NCBI GenBank assembly: GCA_018819265.1
Contig: JAHJQI010000077.1
Location: forward strand, 1-64,000
Length of the DNA stretch: 64,000 bases
Reading direction: 5' to 3'
From: Alphaproteobacteria bacterium
GTDB taxonomy: Bacteria > Pseudomonadota > Alphaproteobacteria > Rhizobiales > Hyphomicrobiaceae
The notes beneath the pieces were generated by a model. The model was not told the origin of the DNA. It did no database searches and was given only the letters and a program-made list of their open reading frames with translations. Positions 28,578 through 36,776 of this stretch are shown here, in pieces. The translations under genes were made by a program, and so were the position numbers. The first letter of the stretch is position 1. Each line of letters starts with the position of its first letter.

Positions 28578-28718
28578 ATGGTCGCCGACAATCGAAGTAG
28601 GGCCGAGGCTTCGCACACATTAGCTCCGATGGTTCCGGCAACTGCGATGGTTCCGGCAAATCCGATGGTTCCGGCGGATGAGCGAACGCTCCCTGTTCAG
28701 ATGGGCTTCACAGTGTGA
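28578..28718 (+). CDS. Possible 46-aa ORF with MVPA repeats, coupled to mlaE
   Basis: An ATG at 28578, with AGGA about 9 bp ahead, opens 46 codons ending in a TGA that overlaps the mlaE GTG as GTGA. The middle is three copies of a 6-residue unit, (P/A)MVPA(T/N/D), encoded by an exact 18-bp tandem repeat. There is no signal peptide or TM helix. It might be a leader peptide that couples translation into mlaE, or a chance ORF over repetitive DNA. Nothing homologous is recognised. Confidence 0.35.
   Translation: MVADNRSRAEASHTLAPMVPATAMVPANPMVPADERTLPVQMGFTV
28626..28679 (+). repeat. 18-bp tandem repeat, three copies
   Basis: Three adjacent 18-bp units share the core GATGGTTCCGGC and differ at the ends. 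They keep the reading frame of the small ORF at 28578-28718 and sit just upstream of mlaE, so copy-number change would preserve the frame. Confidence 0.8.
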
Positions 28719-29851
28719 ATATTGCACCGTCCATAACCTCCGGCGGCGATGGGGATATGAAGCGGCTGACGGCAGCCGGGTCATGGACGGCGGCCCATGC
28801 GAACCTGCTGGAACCGCTCATCGATGCGGCGGCAAGCACGACCGCCGGAGAGCCGAGCCTGCTGGTCGACATGGCCGGCGTCACGCATTTCGATACGTAT
28901 GGCGCATGCCTGTTGAAGCGCCTGCAGCGGGCGCGGAACGCGCGCAATGAAGAGACGCGCATCACGGCCTTGCAGGGTCGGTTCGAGGAGCTTTTTGGCG
29001 AACTTCAGGAGACACCGCCAGGCGCGACGGCGCCGGCGCCAAAGGCGGGTCCGCTAGGGTCGGCATTCGAGTTCCTGGGCCGCGCGACGATCGGTTTCGG
29101 CCGCGATCTCGTCGCCCTCGCGGAGATGCTCGGCCTCCTTGGCCGGTCGGTTGTCCGGGTGATGGGGAATCCGCGGGCGTTCCGGTTGACCTCGACGACC
29201 TATCACATCGACCGGGTCGGCTGGCAGGCGGTTCCGATCATCGTCCTGATCACCTTTCTAATCGGCTGCATCATCGCGCAGCAGGGCTTCTTCCATTTCC
29301 GCAAATTCGGCGCCGACGCTTACGTCGTCGACATGGTCGGCATCCTGATCCTGCGCGAGATCGGCGTCCTACTCGTCGCGATCATGGTCGCCGGTCGCTC
29401 GGGGAGTTCCTACACCGCGGAACTCGGCTCGATGAAGATGCGCGAGGAGATCGACGCGCTGCGAACGATGGGGCTCGACCCAATCGACGTCCTCGTCCTG
29501 CCGAGGGTCCTGGCACTGGTGATCGCGCTGCCGATCCTCACCTTTATCGGTTCGATGGCAGCGCTCTACGGCGGCGGCCTCGTCGCCAACCTCTATGGCG
29601 GCATGAGCCCCGACATCTATATCGCCAGACTCAAGGAAGCGATCTCGGTCACGCATTTCGAAGTCGGCATGATCAAGGCGCCGTTCATGGCCCTTGTCAT
29701 CGGGATCGTCGCGTGCGCTCAAGGCTTCCAGGTCAAGGGCAGCGCCGAATCGCTCGGGCGGCAGACGACCAACGCCGTGGTAAAATCGATCTTCCTCGTT
29801 ATCGTTCTGGACGGGCTTTTTGCCATTTTCTTCGCTTCGATCGACATGTGA
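28715..29851 (+). CDS. mlaE: MlaE-family lipid ABC permease with N-terminal STAS domain (378 aa)
   Basis: Inner-membrane permease of a phospholipid or intermembrane lipid transport ABC system. Residues about 15-95 form a STAS-like domain (AGSWTAAHANLLEPL and LLVDMAGVTHFDTYGACLL), which takes the place of a separate MlaB. The permease part (about 110-378) carries the MlaE signature, EIGVLLVAIMVAGRSGSSYTAELGSMKMREEIDALRTMG, and about five TM segments. It starts at the GTG at 28715; the ATG at 28757 is an alternative that would only trim the N-terminus. It ends 6 bp before the ATPase gene. Confidence 0.92.
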   Translation: MNIAPSITSGGDGDMKRLTAAGSWTAAHANLLEPLIDAAASTTAGEPSLLVDMAGVTHFDTYGACLLKRLQRARNARNEETRITALQGRFEELFGELQETPPGATAPAPKAGPLGSAFEFLGRATIGFGRDLVALAEMLGLLGRSVVRVMGNPRAFRLTSTTYHIDRVGWQAVPIIVLITFLIGCIIAQQGFFHFRKFGADAYVVDMVGILILREIGVLLVAIMVAGRSGSSYTAELGSMKMREEIDALRTMGLDPIDVLVLPRVLALVIALPILTFIGSMAALYGGGLVANLYGGMSPDIYIARLKEAISVTHFEVGMIKAPFMALVIGIVACAQGFQVKGSAESLGRQTTNAVVKSIFLVIVLDGLFAIFFASIDM

Positions 29852-29857
29852 GCCGAT

Positions 29858-30637
29858 ATGTCAGAGCCGATCATTCATGTCCGCGACCTAGTGGTCGGTT
29901 TTGGCGACCGCGTCGTGCTCGACCACGTGTCGGTCGACGTCATGGGCGGTGAGATCTTCGGATTTGTCGGCGGATCGGGAAGCGGCAAGTCGGTGCTGTT
30001 GCGCACGGTCATCGGTCTGCTTGCGGTGCGCGGCGGCTCGATCGAGGTCCTGGGAACCCGACTCGACACCGCGAGCGGCAGCGCGCGGCGCGCTATCGAA
30101 CGCAGATGGGGCGTTCTGTTCCAGCAGGGAGCGCTTTTTTCATCCCTGACCGCGCTGCAGAACGTACAGTTTCCAATGCGCGAATATCTGCATCTTTCGC
30201 CGCGGCTGATGCACGAGATGGCGGCAGCCAAGCTGGAGATGGTCGGGATTCGCGCCGTCGATCATCACAAGTTTCCGTCCGAACTCTCCGGGGGCATGAC
30301 GAAGCGCGTCGCCCTGGCGCGTGCGCTGGCACTCGATCCGGAACTGGTCTTCCTCGACGAGCCGACGTCCGGGCTCGATCCGATCGCGGCCGGCGATTTC
30401 GACGAGCTGATCCGCACGCTCCAGAAGACACTCGGCCTGACCGTCTTCATGATCACGCACGATCTGGATAGTCTCTACACCGTGTGCGATCGTATCGGGG
30501 TCCTGGCCGACGGGCGTGTCGTCGCAGTCGGCGGAATCCCGGCCATTCTCGAGTCTCCCCACCCGTGGGTCCAAGCCTATTTCCGCGGCCGGCGCGCGAC
30601 GATCGTGCAGAGCCGGATCGCCAACAGGACAAGCTGA
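29858..30637 (+). CDS. mlaF: MlaF-like ABC transporter ATP-binding protein (259 aa)
   Basis: Cytoplasmic ATPase of the Mla/Ttg2 type. Walker A is GGSGSGKS, the Q-loop is LFQQGALFSSLT, the signature is LSGGMTKRVALARAL, Walker B is LVFLDEPTSGLDP, and the switch His is in MITHDLDSL. The long segment between Q-loop and signature (NVQFPMREYLHLSPRLMHEMA) fits MlaF. It is flanked by the permease and substrate-binding MCE genes with gaps of 6 and 9 bp. Confidence 0.93.
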   Translation: MSEPIIHVRDLVVGFGDRVVLDHVSVDVMGGEIFGFVGGSGSGKSVLLRTVIGLLAVRGGSIEVLGTRLDTASGSARRAIERRWGVLFQQGALFSSLTALQNVQFPMREYLHLSPRLMHEMAAAKLEMVGIRAVDHHKFPSELSGGMTKRVALARALALDPELVFLDEPTSGLDPIAAGDFDELIRTLQKTLGLTVFMITHDLDSLYTVCDRIGVLADGRVVAVGGIPAILESPHPWVQAYFRGRRATIVQSRIANRTS

Positions 30638-30646
30638 GTTCGCAAA

Positions 30647-31798
30647 ATGGAAACGCAGGCACGCTATGCGCTCGTCGGAATGTTCACTCTCGCCGTCATC
30701 GTCGCGGGGTTCGCCTTCGTCTACTGGCTGAACAATAGCGGCGGATTCGGGCGGCGCGACGTCTATCAGGTCAAGTTCACCGGTTCGGTATCCGACCTCC
30801 TCGTCGGTTCGCATGTCCTGTTCAACGGCATCCGCGTCGGCGAAGTCACACGGCTTGGCATCGATTCCGAGGACCCGCGCCAGATCGTCGTCGACGTGGA
30901 AGTCGATCAATCGACCCCGATGCGGGCGGACACGTCGGTCTCCATGGATTTCCAGGGCCTGACCGGCGCGCCTGTCATCCTCTTCAAGGGCGGCAGCCCG
31001 GAAGCTCCAGCTCTCGTTTCGTCCGGCGGCAAGCCGCCGCTGCTCGTCGCCCCGGCCGGTGCGGGCGACAGCCTGACACAATCGGCGCGCAACACGCTCG
31101 GGCGGCTCGATACGATCCTCAGCGACAATGCGACTCCGCTGCATGACGCAATCGACTCCATCAGCACATTCTCGAAGGCGCTTGCGCGCAATTCCGACCG
31201 CGTCGACGGCATCATCGCCGGCATCGAACGGATGACTGGGGCGGGCGCTGCCAAGGACAAGCCGACGCTCTACGACCTCACCCCGGCCAGGGACTTGAAG
31301 CGCTGTGAGAGTCCGAAGCTTGGAAACCTGCTGATACCGGAACCGACCGCACCGCTGGCACTCAACTCCGATAAGATTTTGGTTGTTGGCGAGGACCCCG
31401 GGGCAACTTCCTTCGCCAATGCGCAATGGGTCGACAACGTTCCAGCGCTGGTGCAGGCGAGGCTTATCGAGAGCTTCGAGAACACCGGCTGCTTCCGCTC
31501 GGTCAGCCGGCCGCTCGATGCCATCGAACCCGACCTCACGCTGCGCTTCGAGATCCGCAACTACGGCATCGCCGTAGCCCCGGAACCGATGGCGGACATC
31601 GAAATCTCAGCAAAGTTGATTGCCGCGAAGGATAACGCGCTCACGACCTCAATCGTTCACGAAACCATGCCGCTGAAATCGACCGACTCGGTCGGCGCCG
31701 TTGCAGCCTTCGACATCGCCTTCGCGAAAACCGCGCAGCGGCTGGTGGAATGGGCTTCGGCGGGCTCGGCGACCGAGATCGACGGAAGCGAGAAATAG
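30647..31798 (+). CDS. mlaD: MCE (MlaD-like) protein fused to an auxiliary-lipoprotein-like domain (383 aa)
   Basis: An N-terminal TM anchor (about 8-28) and an MCE domain at about 38-115 (VYQVKFTGSVSDLLVGSHVLFNG and GVPI-like GAPVILFKGG) bind lipid in the periplasm as a hexamer in known MlaD. A helical linker (about 140-195) follows. Residues about 205-375 resemble the PqiC/YmbA ABC-type transport auxiliary domain: YDLTPARD, ILVVGEDPGA, WVDNVPALVQARLIESFENTG, and YGIAVAPEP. In many genomes these two parts are separate genes. Here there is no lipobox before the second part, so it would sit in the periplasm tethered by the N-terminal helix. Confidence 0.88.
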   Translation: METQARYALVGMFTLAVIVAGFAFVYWLNNSGGFGRRDVYQVKFTGSVSDLLVGSHVLFNGIRVGEVTRLGIDSEDPRQIVVDVEVDQSTPMRADTSVSMDFQGLTGAPVILFKGGSPEAPALVSSGGKPPLLVAPAGAGDSLTQSARNTLGRLDTILSDNATPLHDAIDSISTFSKALARNSDRVDGIIAGIERMTGAGAAKDKPTLYDLTPARDLKRCESPKLGNLLIPEPTAPLALNSDKILVVGEDPGATSFANAQWVDNVPALVQARLIESFENTGCFRSVSRPLDAIEPDLTLRFEIRNYGIAVAPEPMADIEISAKLIAAKDNALTTSIVHETMPLKSTDSVGAVAAFDIAFAKTAQRLVEWASAGSATEIDGSEK

Positions 31799-31815
31799 AT
31801 TTCCGGAACTTTGAA

Positions 31816-31850
31816 CCCAGGGCCCAGAGCCCAGGACCCGGAGCCCAGAG
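31816..31850 (+). repeat. 7-bp tandem repeat (CCCAGRR type), five copies
   Basis: Units CCCAGGG, CCCAGAG, CCCAGGA, CCCGGAG and CCCAGAG follow each other in exact 7-bp register just behind the mlaD stop. It is a short noncoding minisatellite, and no gene lies in it. A small TATAG/CTATA inverted repeat follows at 31867-31879. Confidence 0.8.
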
Positions 31851-31995
31851 CATCCGGCCTGACTTCTATAGACTCTATATGTTTGGCTGGGCTTTTCAGT
31901 GGTCCGGATAACGGGTCGGAAATCGAAGGCTGTTAGAAGAGGTGTAAACGCCGTGGCCCACGAAGGGCTCAGAAAAATTGACGGAGCCAAACAGA

Positions 31996-32406
31996 ATGAG
32001 TGGTGCAAACGAGACTGGCACGAGCGTCGCAGCGTTAGTGAGCCCGCTGTTGGCGCCACGCGGTTCTTGCGACCGGCGCGCCCACCCGCGACGAGCGGTC
32101 GGCGCACTCGCGGCGCTTCGGATCCGCGGAGTTCAATTCGGTGTGGTCCTGCGGAACATTTCTAACTGTGGCGCCGCCCTGCAGCTTCGCAGCGGCCTGG
32201 TGCCATCGGTGCATGACTGCGTTGACCTGAGCCTCATCGATGGCACGGATCTGCCGGCTATCGTCGTGCGGCAAAGCGAGTGCGAATGCGAATATGGCAT
32301 CGCTTTTGTTCCAGCCAACTTCCGGGCGGACGAACACCTGACCTACGAGCACATGGGCTCCGACTATTTCAGGTCGATTCTTCGAATGCAGCGGCTTCTC
32401 AGATGA
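31996..32406 (+). CDS. PilZ-domain protein, candidate c-di-GMP effector (136 aa)
   Basis: Short cytoplasmic protein with the PilZ pattern: DRRAHPRRAV provides the arginine-rich N-terminal motif, and VVLRNISNCGAALQL the (D/N)xSxxG-type motif, here NxSxxG. EYGIAFV near the end is also typical. It probably senses cyclic di-GMP and, at the edge of the flagellar locus, may influence motility as YcgR does; this is inference. The ATG at 31996 has GGAG upstream; a TTG six codons earlier is in frame. It converges on fliM with a 15-bp gap. Confidence 0.8.
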   Translation: MSGANETGTSVAALVSPLLAPRGSCDRRAHPRRAVGALAALRIRGVQFGVVLRNISNCGAALQLRSGLVPSVHDCVDLSLIDGTDLPAIVVRQSECECEYGIAFVPANFRADEHLTYEHMGSDYFRSILRMQRLLR

Positions 32407-32421
32407 TAGGCGGCGGCGGCC

Positions 32422-33327
32422 TCAATTCGATGAACCGTCGGCAAAAGTGTTGATTGCCAGAGCGTAGTGACCCTTCGACTGGACAAGGCGCGCGGTAAAT
32501 ACCTGCGAACCGTTGCAGGTGGCAATAACGTTGTTTTGAGCATCCAGCGGAAATTCGATCACGGAGCCGACCTTGAACGCGGCTACCTCCCGCAACGTCG
32601 AGCTATGCGCTTGAATGACAGCTCGAAGCGACACCGTCGTGCTCTCGACTCCCTCCTTCAGCCGATTGGTCCAATCCTCATCGACCAATGCCGATGTGTG
32701 CCCTCCCAGGCGTTCGAGCTTGGACCGCAACGGATAGATGCCGGAGCGTGGAATCATGATGAATATTTTGCCGCGGCGATCGAGAAGCTGGATGTCGATT
32801 CGCGCATGGGCGACGCCCGTTTCGGCTTGACCCAGCATGGCAGACGATATCGCAGGCTCGACACGATCGAGAACGAGATCGATGGCCGAAATACCGCTGA
32901 GAAACTGATTCAAAGATGCGGCGGCAAGTGCGGCGACTTTCTGGCCGAGTCGAAGCTCCAACTTGCTGAACGGCCGCTCATCGACTTCCAGCTCTTCTGA
33001 GCCATCGCCCCCGAAAACGCTCTCGACAAGCAGGAACATCGTTGCGCGCTCAATCCCGATGACGACCTGCGTTCCCCATCCATTTGCATGGAAGATATAA
33101 GCGACGCCATTCTGATACCGGTCCAGGACTTCCGAAGCTTTGCATAGTCCTGTCTCGGCGACCGCGAATACCATCGGATGCGGGCAAAGTGCCCGAATGC
33201 CCTCTCCGCAATCGGATGCGAGGGTGGTGAACGCATCCTTCAGAACCGGCAGGCTCTCCATGGAGAGTTCGGGATGGCGAAAGAGCTTTTCGACCGCATC
33301 GCGACCGCCTGCAGGCGCCTGTGACAT
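32422..33327 (-). CDS. fliM: FliM, flagellar motor switch protein (301 aa)
   Basis: Middle C-ring protein that binds CheY-P and sets rotation direction. The central CheC-like domain (about 60-190) includes ATMFLLVESVFGGDGSEELEVDERPFSKLEL. The C-terminal SpoA domain includes VSLRAVIQAHSSTLREVAAFKVGSVIEFPL. The N-terminus is divergent and lacks an obvious classical CheY-binding motif, as in rhizobial FliM. It is 66 bp downstream of fliG; fliN lies 18 kb away rather than adjacent. Confidence 0.92.
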   Translation of the reverse strand: MSQAPAGGRDAVEKLFRHPELSMESLPVLKDAFTTLASDCGEGIRALCPHPMVFAVAETGLCKASEVLDRYQNGVAYIFHANGWGTQVVIGIERATMFLLVESVFGGDGSEELEVDERPFSKLELRLGQKVAALAAASLNQFLSGISAIDLVLDRVEPAISSAMLGQAETGVAHARIDIQLLDRRGKIFIMIPRSGIYPLRSKLERLGGHTSALVDEDWTNRLKEGVESTTVSLRAVIQAHSSTLREVAAFKVGSVIEFPLDAQNNVIATCNGSQVFTARLVQSKGHYALAINTFADGSSN

Positions 33328-33393
33328 ACCGATTTCTCCGTTTCTTCACGCGAGATGACCGACAGAATTGCCTCGGCTGTCGGCAAAGGGGGA

Positions 33394-34413
33394 TTATTCT
33401 TCATCGGAGCCGCCAATTTCGATCAGGCCGCGATCGGCCATGTCGAGGACACGATCGGCGATCCAGCGCTGCGCCTTTTGCACGTCCTTCCTGGTCGCGG
33501 GCGCGCCACCCGTCAGTTCCTGCTCGATCATTCTCCGGGCCCTCGAAGAGACACCGCCCAATGCAGCCTCAACGACCTCAGGCTGGGCATCCTTGAGCGC
33601 CATGATGGTGACTTCGGAGGGTACTTCGTCGAACAGTTTGGCACGCGCTTCCGGCGCCAGCTTCACGATGTCGTCGAATACGAACAAAAGGCCCCGGACG
33701 AGCTTGGCGCCCTTCGGGTTGACCGCCTCGATGCTTTTCAGTGCCTCGTCCATTTGCTGTCTTTCAAGCTTGTTGAGGACGCTAGCCAGTTTGGCCTGAA
33801 GGTTGTTATCGCCATCGGACCTGACGCCGGACAAAAGGTTTTCCGCCAGGACTTCCTCCAGCAGCGCTTCTGCTTCGCTGGTCATCGGCTTGAGCGCCAG
33901 CATTCTTCGCATCACGCTATTGCGTTGCCTGGCCGGCATCTGTGCGACCACCGAGGCCGCAAGATCCGGCGCCACCATGGAAAGGACATATGCAACGGTC
34001 TGGGAATTCTCCTGCATCAGGAACTTCGCGACATTCCCTCCAGGCGTTCTCGACAGGCGCGGCCAGACCGTCTTGCCCGACGACCCGTTGACGGTCTCGA
34101 GAATCTGGGCAGCGTCCTCATCGGAAACGACACCGGAAATGAGTTCTTGTGCCTGGCCGGGCGTCGCGACCAGGCCGATCCCGACTTCGAGCTGCTTCAC
34201 CAGATCGTCGACAATCCTATCAAGCACGGGCCGTTCAACCGTTCGCAAGGTGGACGCCGAACTGGCGACCCGCTTCAATTCCTCGCTGTCGAACTTCTTT
34301 ACGATGCGATCGGCGAGCGGCTTTCCCATGGCCAGCAACAGAATGGTTGCCTTCTCCACTCCGGACAGCCGCTGCATGCGGATCAAATCGGACGAACTGT
34401 CATCTGTCGCCAT
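33394..34413 (-). CDS. fliG: FliG, flagellar motor switch protein (339 aa)
   Basis: C-ring protein contacting FliF and the MotA stators. The N-terminal domain begins LSGVEKATILLLAMGKPLADRI. The middle domain and the torque-generating C-terminal domain (LFVFDDIVKLAPEARAKLFDEVPSEVTIMAL and RRMIEQELTGGAPATRKDVQKAQRWIADRVLDMADRG) are complete, including the charged residues of the torque helix. I start at the ATG at 34413; a TTG six codons upstream is in frame. First of the fliG-fliM pair. Confidence 0.94.
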   Translation of the reverse strand: MATDDSSSDLIRMQRLSGVEKATILLLAMGKPLADRIVKKFDSEELKRVASSASTLRTVERPVLDRIVDDLVKQLEVGIGLVATPGQAQELISGVVSDEDAAQILETVNGSSGKTVWPRLSRTPGGNVAKFLMQENSQTVAYVLSMVAPDLAASVVAQMPARQRNSVMRRMLALKPMTSEAEALLEEVLAENLLSGVRSDGDNNLQAKLASVLNKLERQQMDEALKSIEAVNPKGAKLVRGLLFVFDDIVKLAPEARAKLFDEVPSEVTIMALKDAQPEVVEAALGGVSSRARRMIEQELTGGAPATRKDVQKAQRWIADRVLDMADRGLIEIGGSDEE

Positions 34414-34510
34414 CGCTGCCCCAGTTCGCAATGAGCCCAGACCTGTCGTCGGCCGAAGTCCTCACTCAAATTGCTACGGCAGAGAGCTTGCCCGGAGCTT
34501 GCCAAAAGCG

Positions 34511-35284
34511 TCATGCTCCAGGCGGCTTGTTCGCCTGCGTGACGGTGGCAGCCCATCCACTTTCGTCGCTGTCCTTCTTGTACGCAGGGTCGGCGGACCA
34601 TTGTTGATCCGGCCCGCGTGAAGCGCACGCCTCGTCAATGTCGCGGCTATCTGGCAGGCCGACTTTGCCGTTTTCGGCACATCGCGCCCGGGGCTCATCA
34701 CAAAATCGACTCGCCGCCGGCGTCCAGGCGCCTTCGCCTGCCGCAACAAGTTTCCCTATGACAGCGCAAACGTATCGCTTCTGCGCCTTGAAATTCTTCT
34801 TTCCCGCATGATAGCGGGCGACCGCCATTGTCCAGTTGCGTTCCTCCGCATAGAGCTGCTTGAGAAATCTGGCCGCGTAATCAACGTTGCGTTGAGGATC
34901 GAGCATCTCGGAGACCGAGGAGAAATGCTGCTTGTGGTAGTGATGGTTGATCTGCATGCAGCCGATATCGATCAGCTTTATGCCCCGCCGTCGGGCCTCT
35001 GAGAACAACTTCAACGCCTGCTGCGTGCTGAGGTCGTAATGCGATTGGCCGGCAATGTTCAAAGCATTGGGGCGCAAGCCGTCGCCGCGGCCGGTCTCTG
35101 TCTGTCCGACCGCATGAAGGACTTCGGCCGGAACCCCGTGCCTCAGCGCTGAACGATCGATCTCTCGTTCGCAGTCGCCAGCCGCTGCAGGCGGCGAAAG
35201 CCACACTGCGCTAGACAACAACGCTGCGAGAATTGCGCGTACCCGCCAACATCGCAGGTTCGACGGGTTCGTTCTTGCCGCCAT
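34511..35284 (-). CDS. Lytic transglycosylase (SLT domain), flagellar locus (257 aa)
   Basis: Periplasmic murein hydrolase, probably opening the wall for rod or stator assembly. The N-terminal signal helix is RAILAALLSSAVWLSPPAAA. The SLT core has the catalytic Glu in AVGQTETGRGDG and the motifs IDIGCMQINHHYH, NVDYAARFLKQLY and AVARYHAG. The ATG at 35284 lies inside the 3' end of fliK (74-bp overlap in another frame); further in-frame codons go to 35395. The C-terminal 60 residues are not part of the SLT fold and look unstructured. No other peptidoglycan hydrolase is seen in the locus, and the FlgJ-like gene here lacks such a domain. Confidence 0.85.
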   Translation of the reverse strand: MAARTNPSNLRCWRVRAILAALLSSAVWLSPPAAAGDCEREIDRSALRHGVPAEVLHAVGQTETGRGDGLRPNALNIAGQSHYDLSTQQALKLFSEARRRGIKLIDIGCMQINHHYHKQHFSSVSEMLDPQRNVDYAARFLKQLYAEERNWTMAVARYHAGKKNFKAQKRYVCAVIGKLVAAGEGAWTPAASRFCDEPRARCAENGKVGLPDSRDIDEACASRGPDQQWSADPAYKKDSDESGWAATVTQANKPPGA

Positions 35285-36776
35285 TACCCGTGTGCCTGCC
35301 GGTGTCATTCGAGCCGTGCCGTTCGCGGCCTGATCCTGAGGTGTCTGCATTGCCATCTCCGCGCCCCGCAGTGGTGTTCCTGCCCGTCGTATCACCCCGC
35401 AACTGTTGATCGGGATGGTTTCGCACCGGCTCCAGATCGGTGCGATGAACTTTCAGTTCGTCGATCGTATAGCCTGCACTCTTGAGGGCGGCCTCGATGC
35501 TGTCGCGTTCGCTGTTGATTGCATCGAGTGCTGACTGCGTGTCCGCCGAGAGGCTGACCGAGAGTTCCTGACCGCGCAATGAGAGACGCACAGTCAGCGC
35601 GCCCAGCGACGCGGGCTGCAGCCCGACCTCGAGGATGCGCACAACATTGCCGCCGATCGGGGACGCTGGCTGCAGCATCGCCACCTTCGATGGCTCCGCA
35701 GGTGCGGCTGGTGGCGCGACTTCACGAGCGATCCGCTTCGTCAACTGCTGGGCGAAGCCGTCAGCGCCCGAGGTGCTCTCCAGCGCGATTGCGCCGTCTT
35801 CCCTGCTTGCCGTCTTGATGTCTTCGGTCATCTCGCCTTGTGGGACGCGGACAGGGACAGAGGCATGGGCGGGACCAGGGGCATGGGAGAGGGCAGAGGC
35901 AGAGGCAGGGCCCGGGGTCGGAGTCGGAGTCGGAGTCGAAGTCGGGAGCGGGGCAGAGGCGGAGGTGGCGCCGCGTTTCAGTGCATTCGCGGCGACCAAC
36001 GATTGATCCGCGTCGCGAGGCTCGGTTTCAGGCGATTGCTCAGACGGCCCCGGCTCGGACGAGCCTCGCTTGTCCAAACCCCAAAGCGGCAATGTCGGCA
36101 AGTGCTTTTCCTGCCGCTGGACATTGATTTCCAGCACGGCTGGTTGGGAATCCGGCGGTCCACGAACTCCATTGCGATTCGACGGCAGGAAATTTTGTTC
36201 AAGAAGCTCACCGAGGGCGGAGGCAACCTCGGGCAGAACATTGCGGGCATGACCGGCCGGCGATGTGGCGTCGCCGGTCGCCACAACAGCGGCATCCGCG
36301 TCAATGGCCTCCGGTACACGCACCGGCAACGATGGCGTCGTGAGGCCGACTTCCAGCTTTGGCGCGAGCGCTTGCGAAGGAGCCGGATAATTTTCCCCGG
36401 GCAGGGATTGCGCTTGCGGGATAGCGAAATCCGCTGCCGCGAGGAGGGCCGCTGACTCGACGTCGACGCCCCCGGAAAATCGTTGGTCCGGCTCGATCCT
36501 GCGGTCGCGCATGACGGAACCTGGACCCGGCCTGCCGTCGAGCCCCGGATTGCCCTCGTTCGTCACGCCTTGCGCATCGCCGTCACTCTTCGAACGATGG
36601 AGGTCCAGGTCCCCGACTGGACGCTGGCGACGCTTTTCGGACTCCTCGACCGCCCTGGAGAATTCGACTCCCCGGGCGTCGTTCAAGCGCGCGGCCGCGG
36701 GCGATTGCGCCTTCTTCGGGCTTGCGTTCGTTGCAAGGGCATTCAGATTCCCCGGCAGACGGCTTTCAAGGCTCAT
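35211..36776 (-). CDS. fliK: FliK (MotD-type), flagellar hook-length control protein (521 aa)
   Basis: Secreted molecular ruler and export-switch protein; the rhizobial gene was first called motD. It has a long low-complexity Pro/Ala/Ser-rich N-terminal part and a compact C-terminal FliK domain at about 390-460 (LQPASLGALTVRLSLRGQELSVSLSAD, then ALKSAGYTIDELKVHR). The middle contains a Thr-Pro repeat from hexanucleotide repeats. The ATG overlaps the motC stop (ATGA). The C-terminal tail is Gly/Asn/Arg-rich. It lies between motC and the transglycosylase, as in other Rhizobiales. Confidence 0.87.
   Translation of the reverse strand: MSLESRLPGNLNALATNASPKKAQSPAAARLNDARGVEFSRAVEESEKRRQRPVGDLDLHRSKSDGDAQGVTNEGNPGLDGRPGPGSVMRDRRIEPDQRFSGGVDVESAALLAAADFAIPQAQSLPGENYPAPSQALAPKLEVGLTTPSLPVRVPEAIDADAAVVATGDATSPAGHARNVLPEVASALGELLEQNFLPSNRNGVRGPPDSQPAVLEINVQRQEKHLPTLPLWGLDKRGSSEPGPSEQSPETEPRDADQSLVAANALKRGATSASAPLPTSTPTPTPTPGPASASALSHAPGPAHASVPVRVPQGEMTEDIKTASREDGAIALESTSGADGFAQQLTKRIAREVAPPAAPAEPSKVAMLQPASPIGGNVVRILEVGLQPASLGALTVRLSLRGQELSVSLSADTQSALDAINSERDSIEAALKSAGYTIDELKVHRTDLEPVRNHPDQQLRGDTTGRNTTAGRGDGNADTSGSGRERHGSNDTGRHTGNGGKNEPVEPAMLAGTRNSRSVVV
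35915..35950 (-). repeat. Hexanucleotide repeat inside fliK
   Basis: About five imperfect GGAGTC-type units (GACTCC on the coding strand) encode the Thr-Pro run TPTPTPTP in the ruler region. Related AGAGGC-type repeats continue on the right-hand flank back to about 35840. Unit gain or loss keeps frame and would change ruler length. Confidence 0.75.

Noticed and set aside
28626..28679. CRISPR array
   Set aside because: The 18-bp units are directly adjacent with no spacers, are in frame, and have no cas genes nearby.
30140..31426. Minus-strand open frame of 428 codons across mlaF and mlaD
   Set aside because: Antisense to genes with Walker motifs and an MCE domain; no motif of its own.
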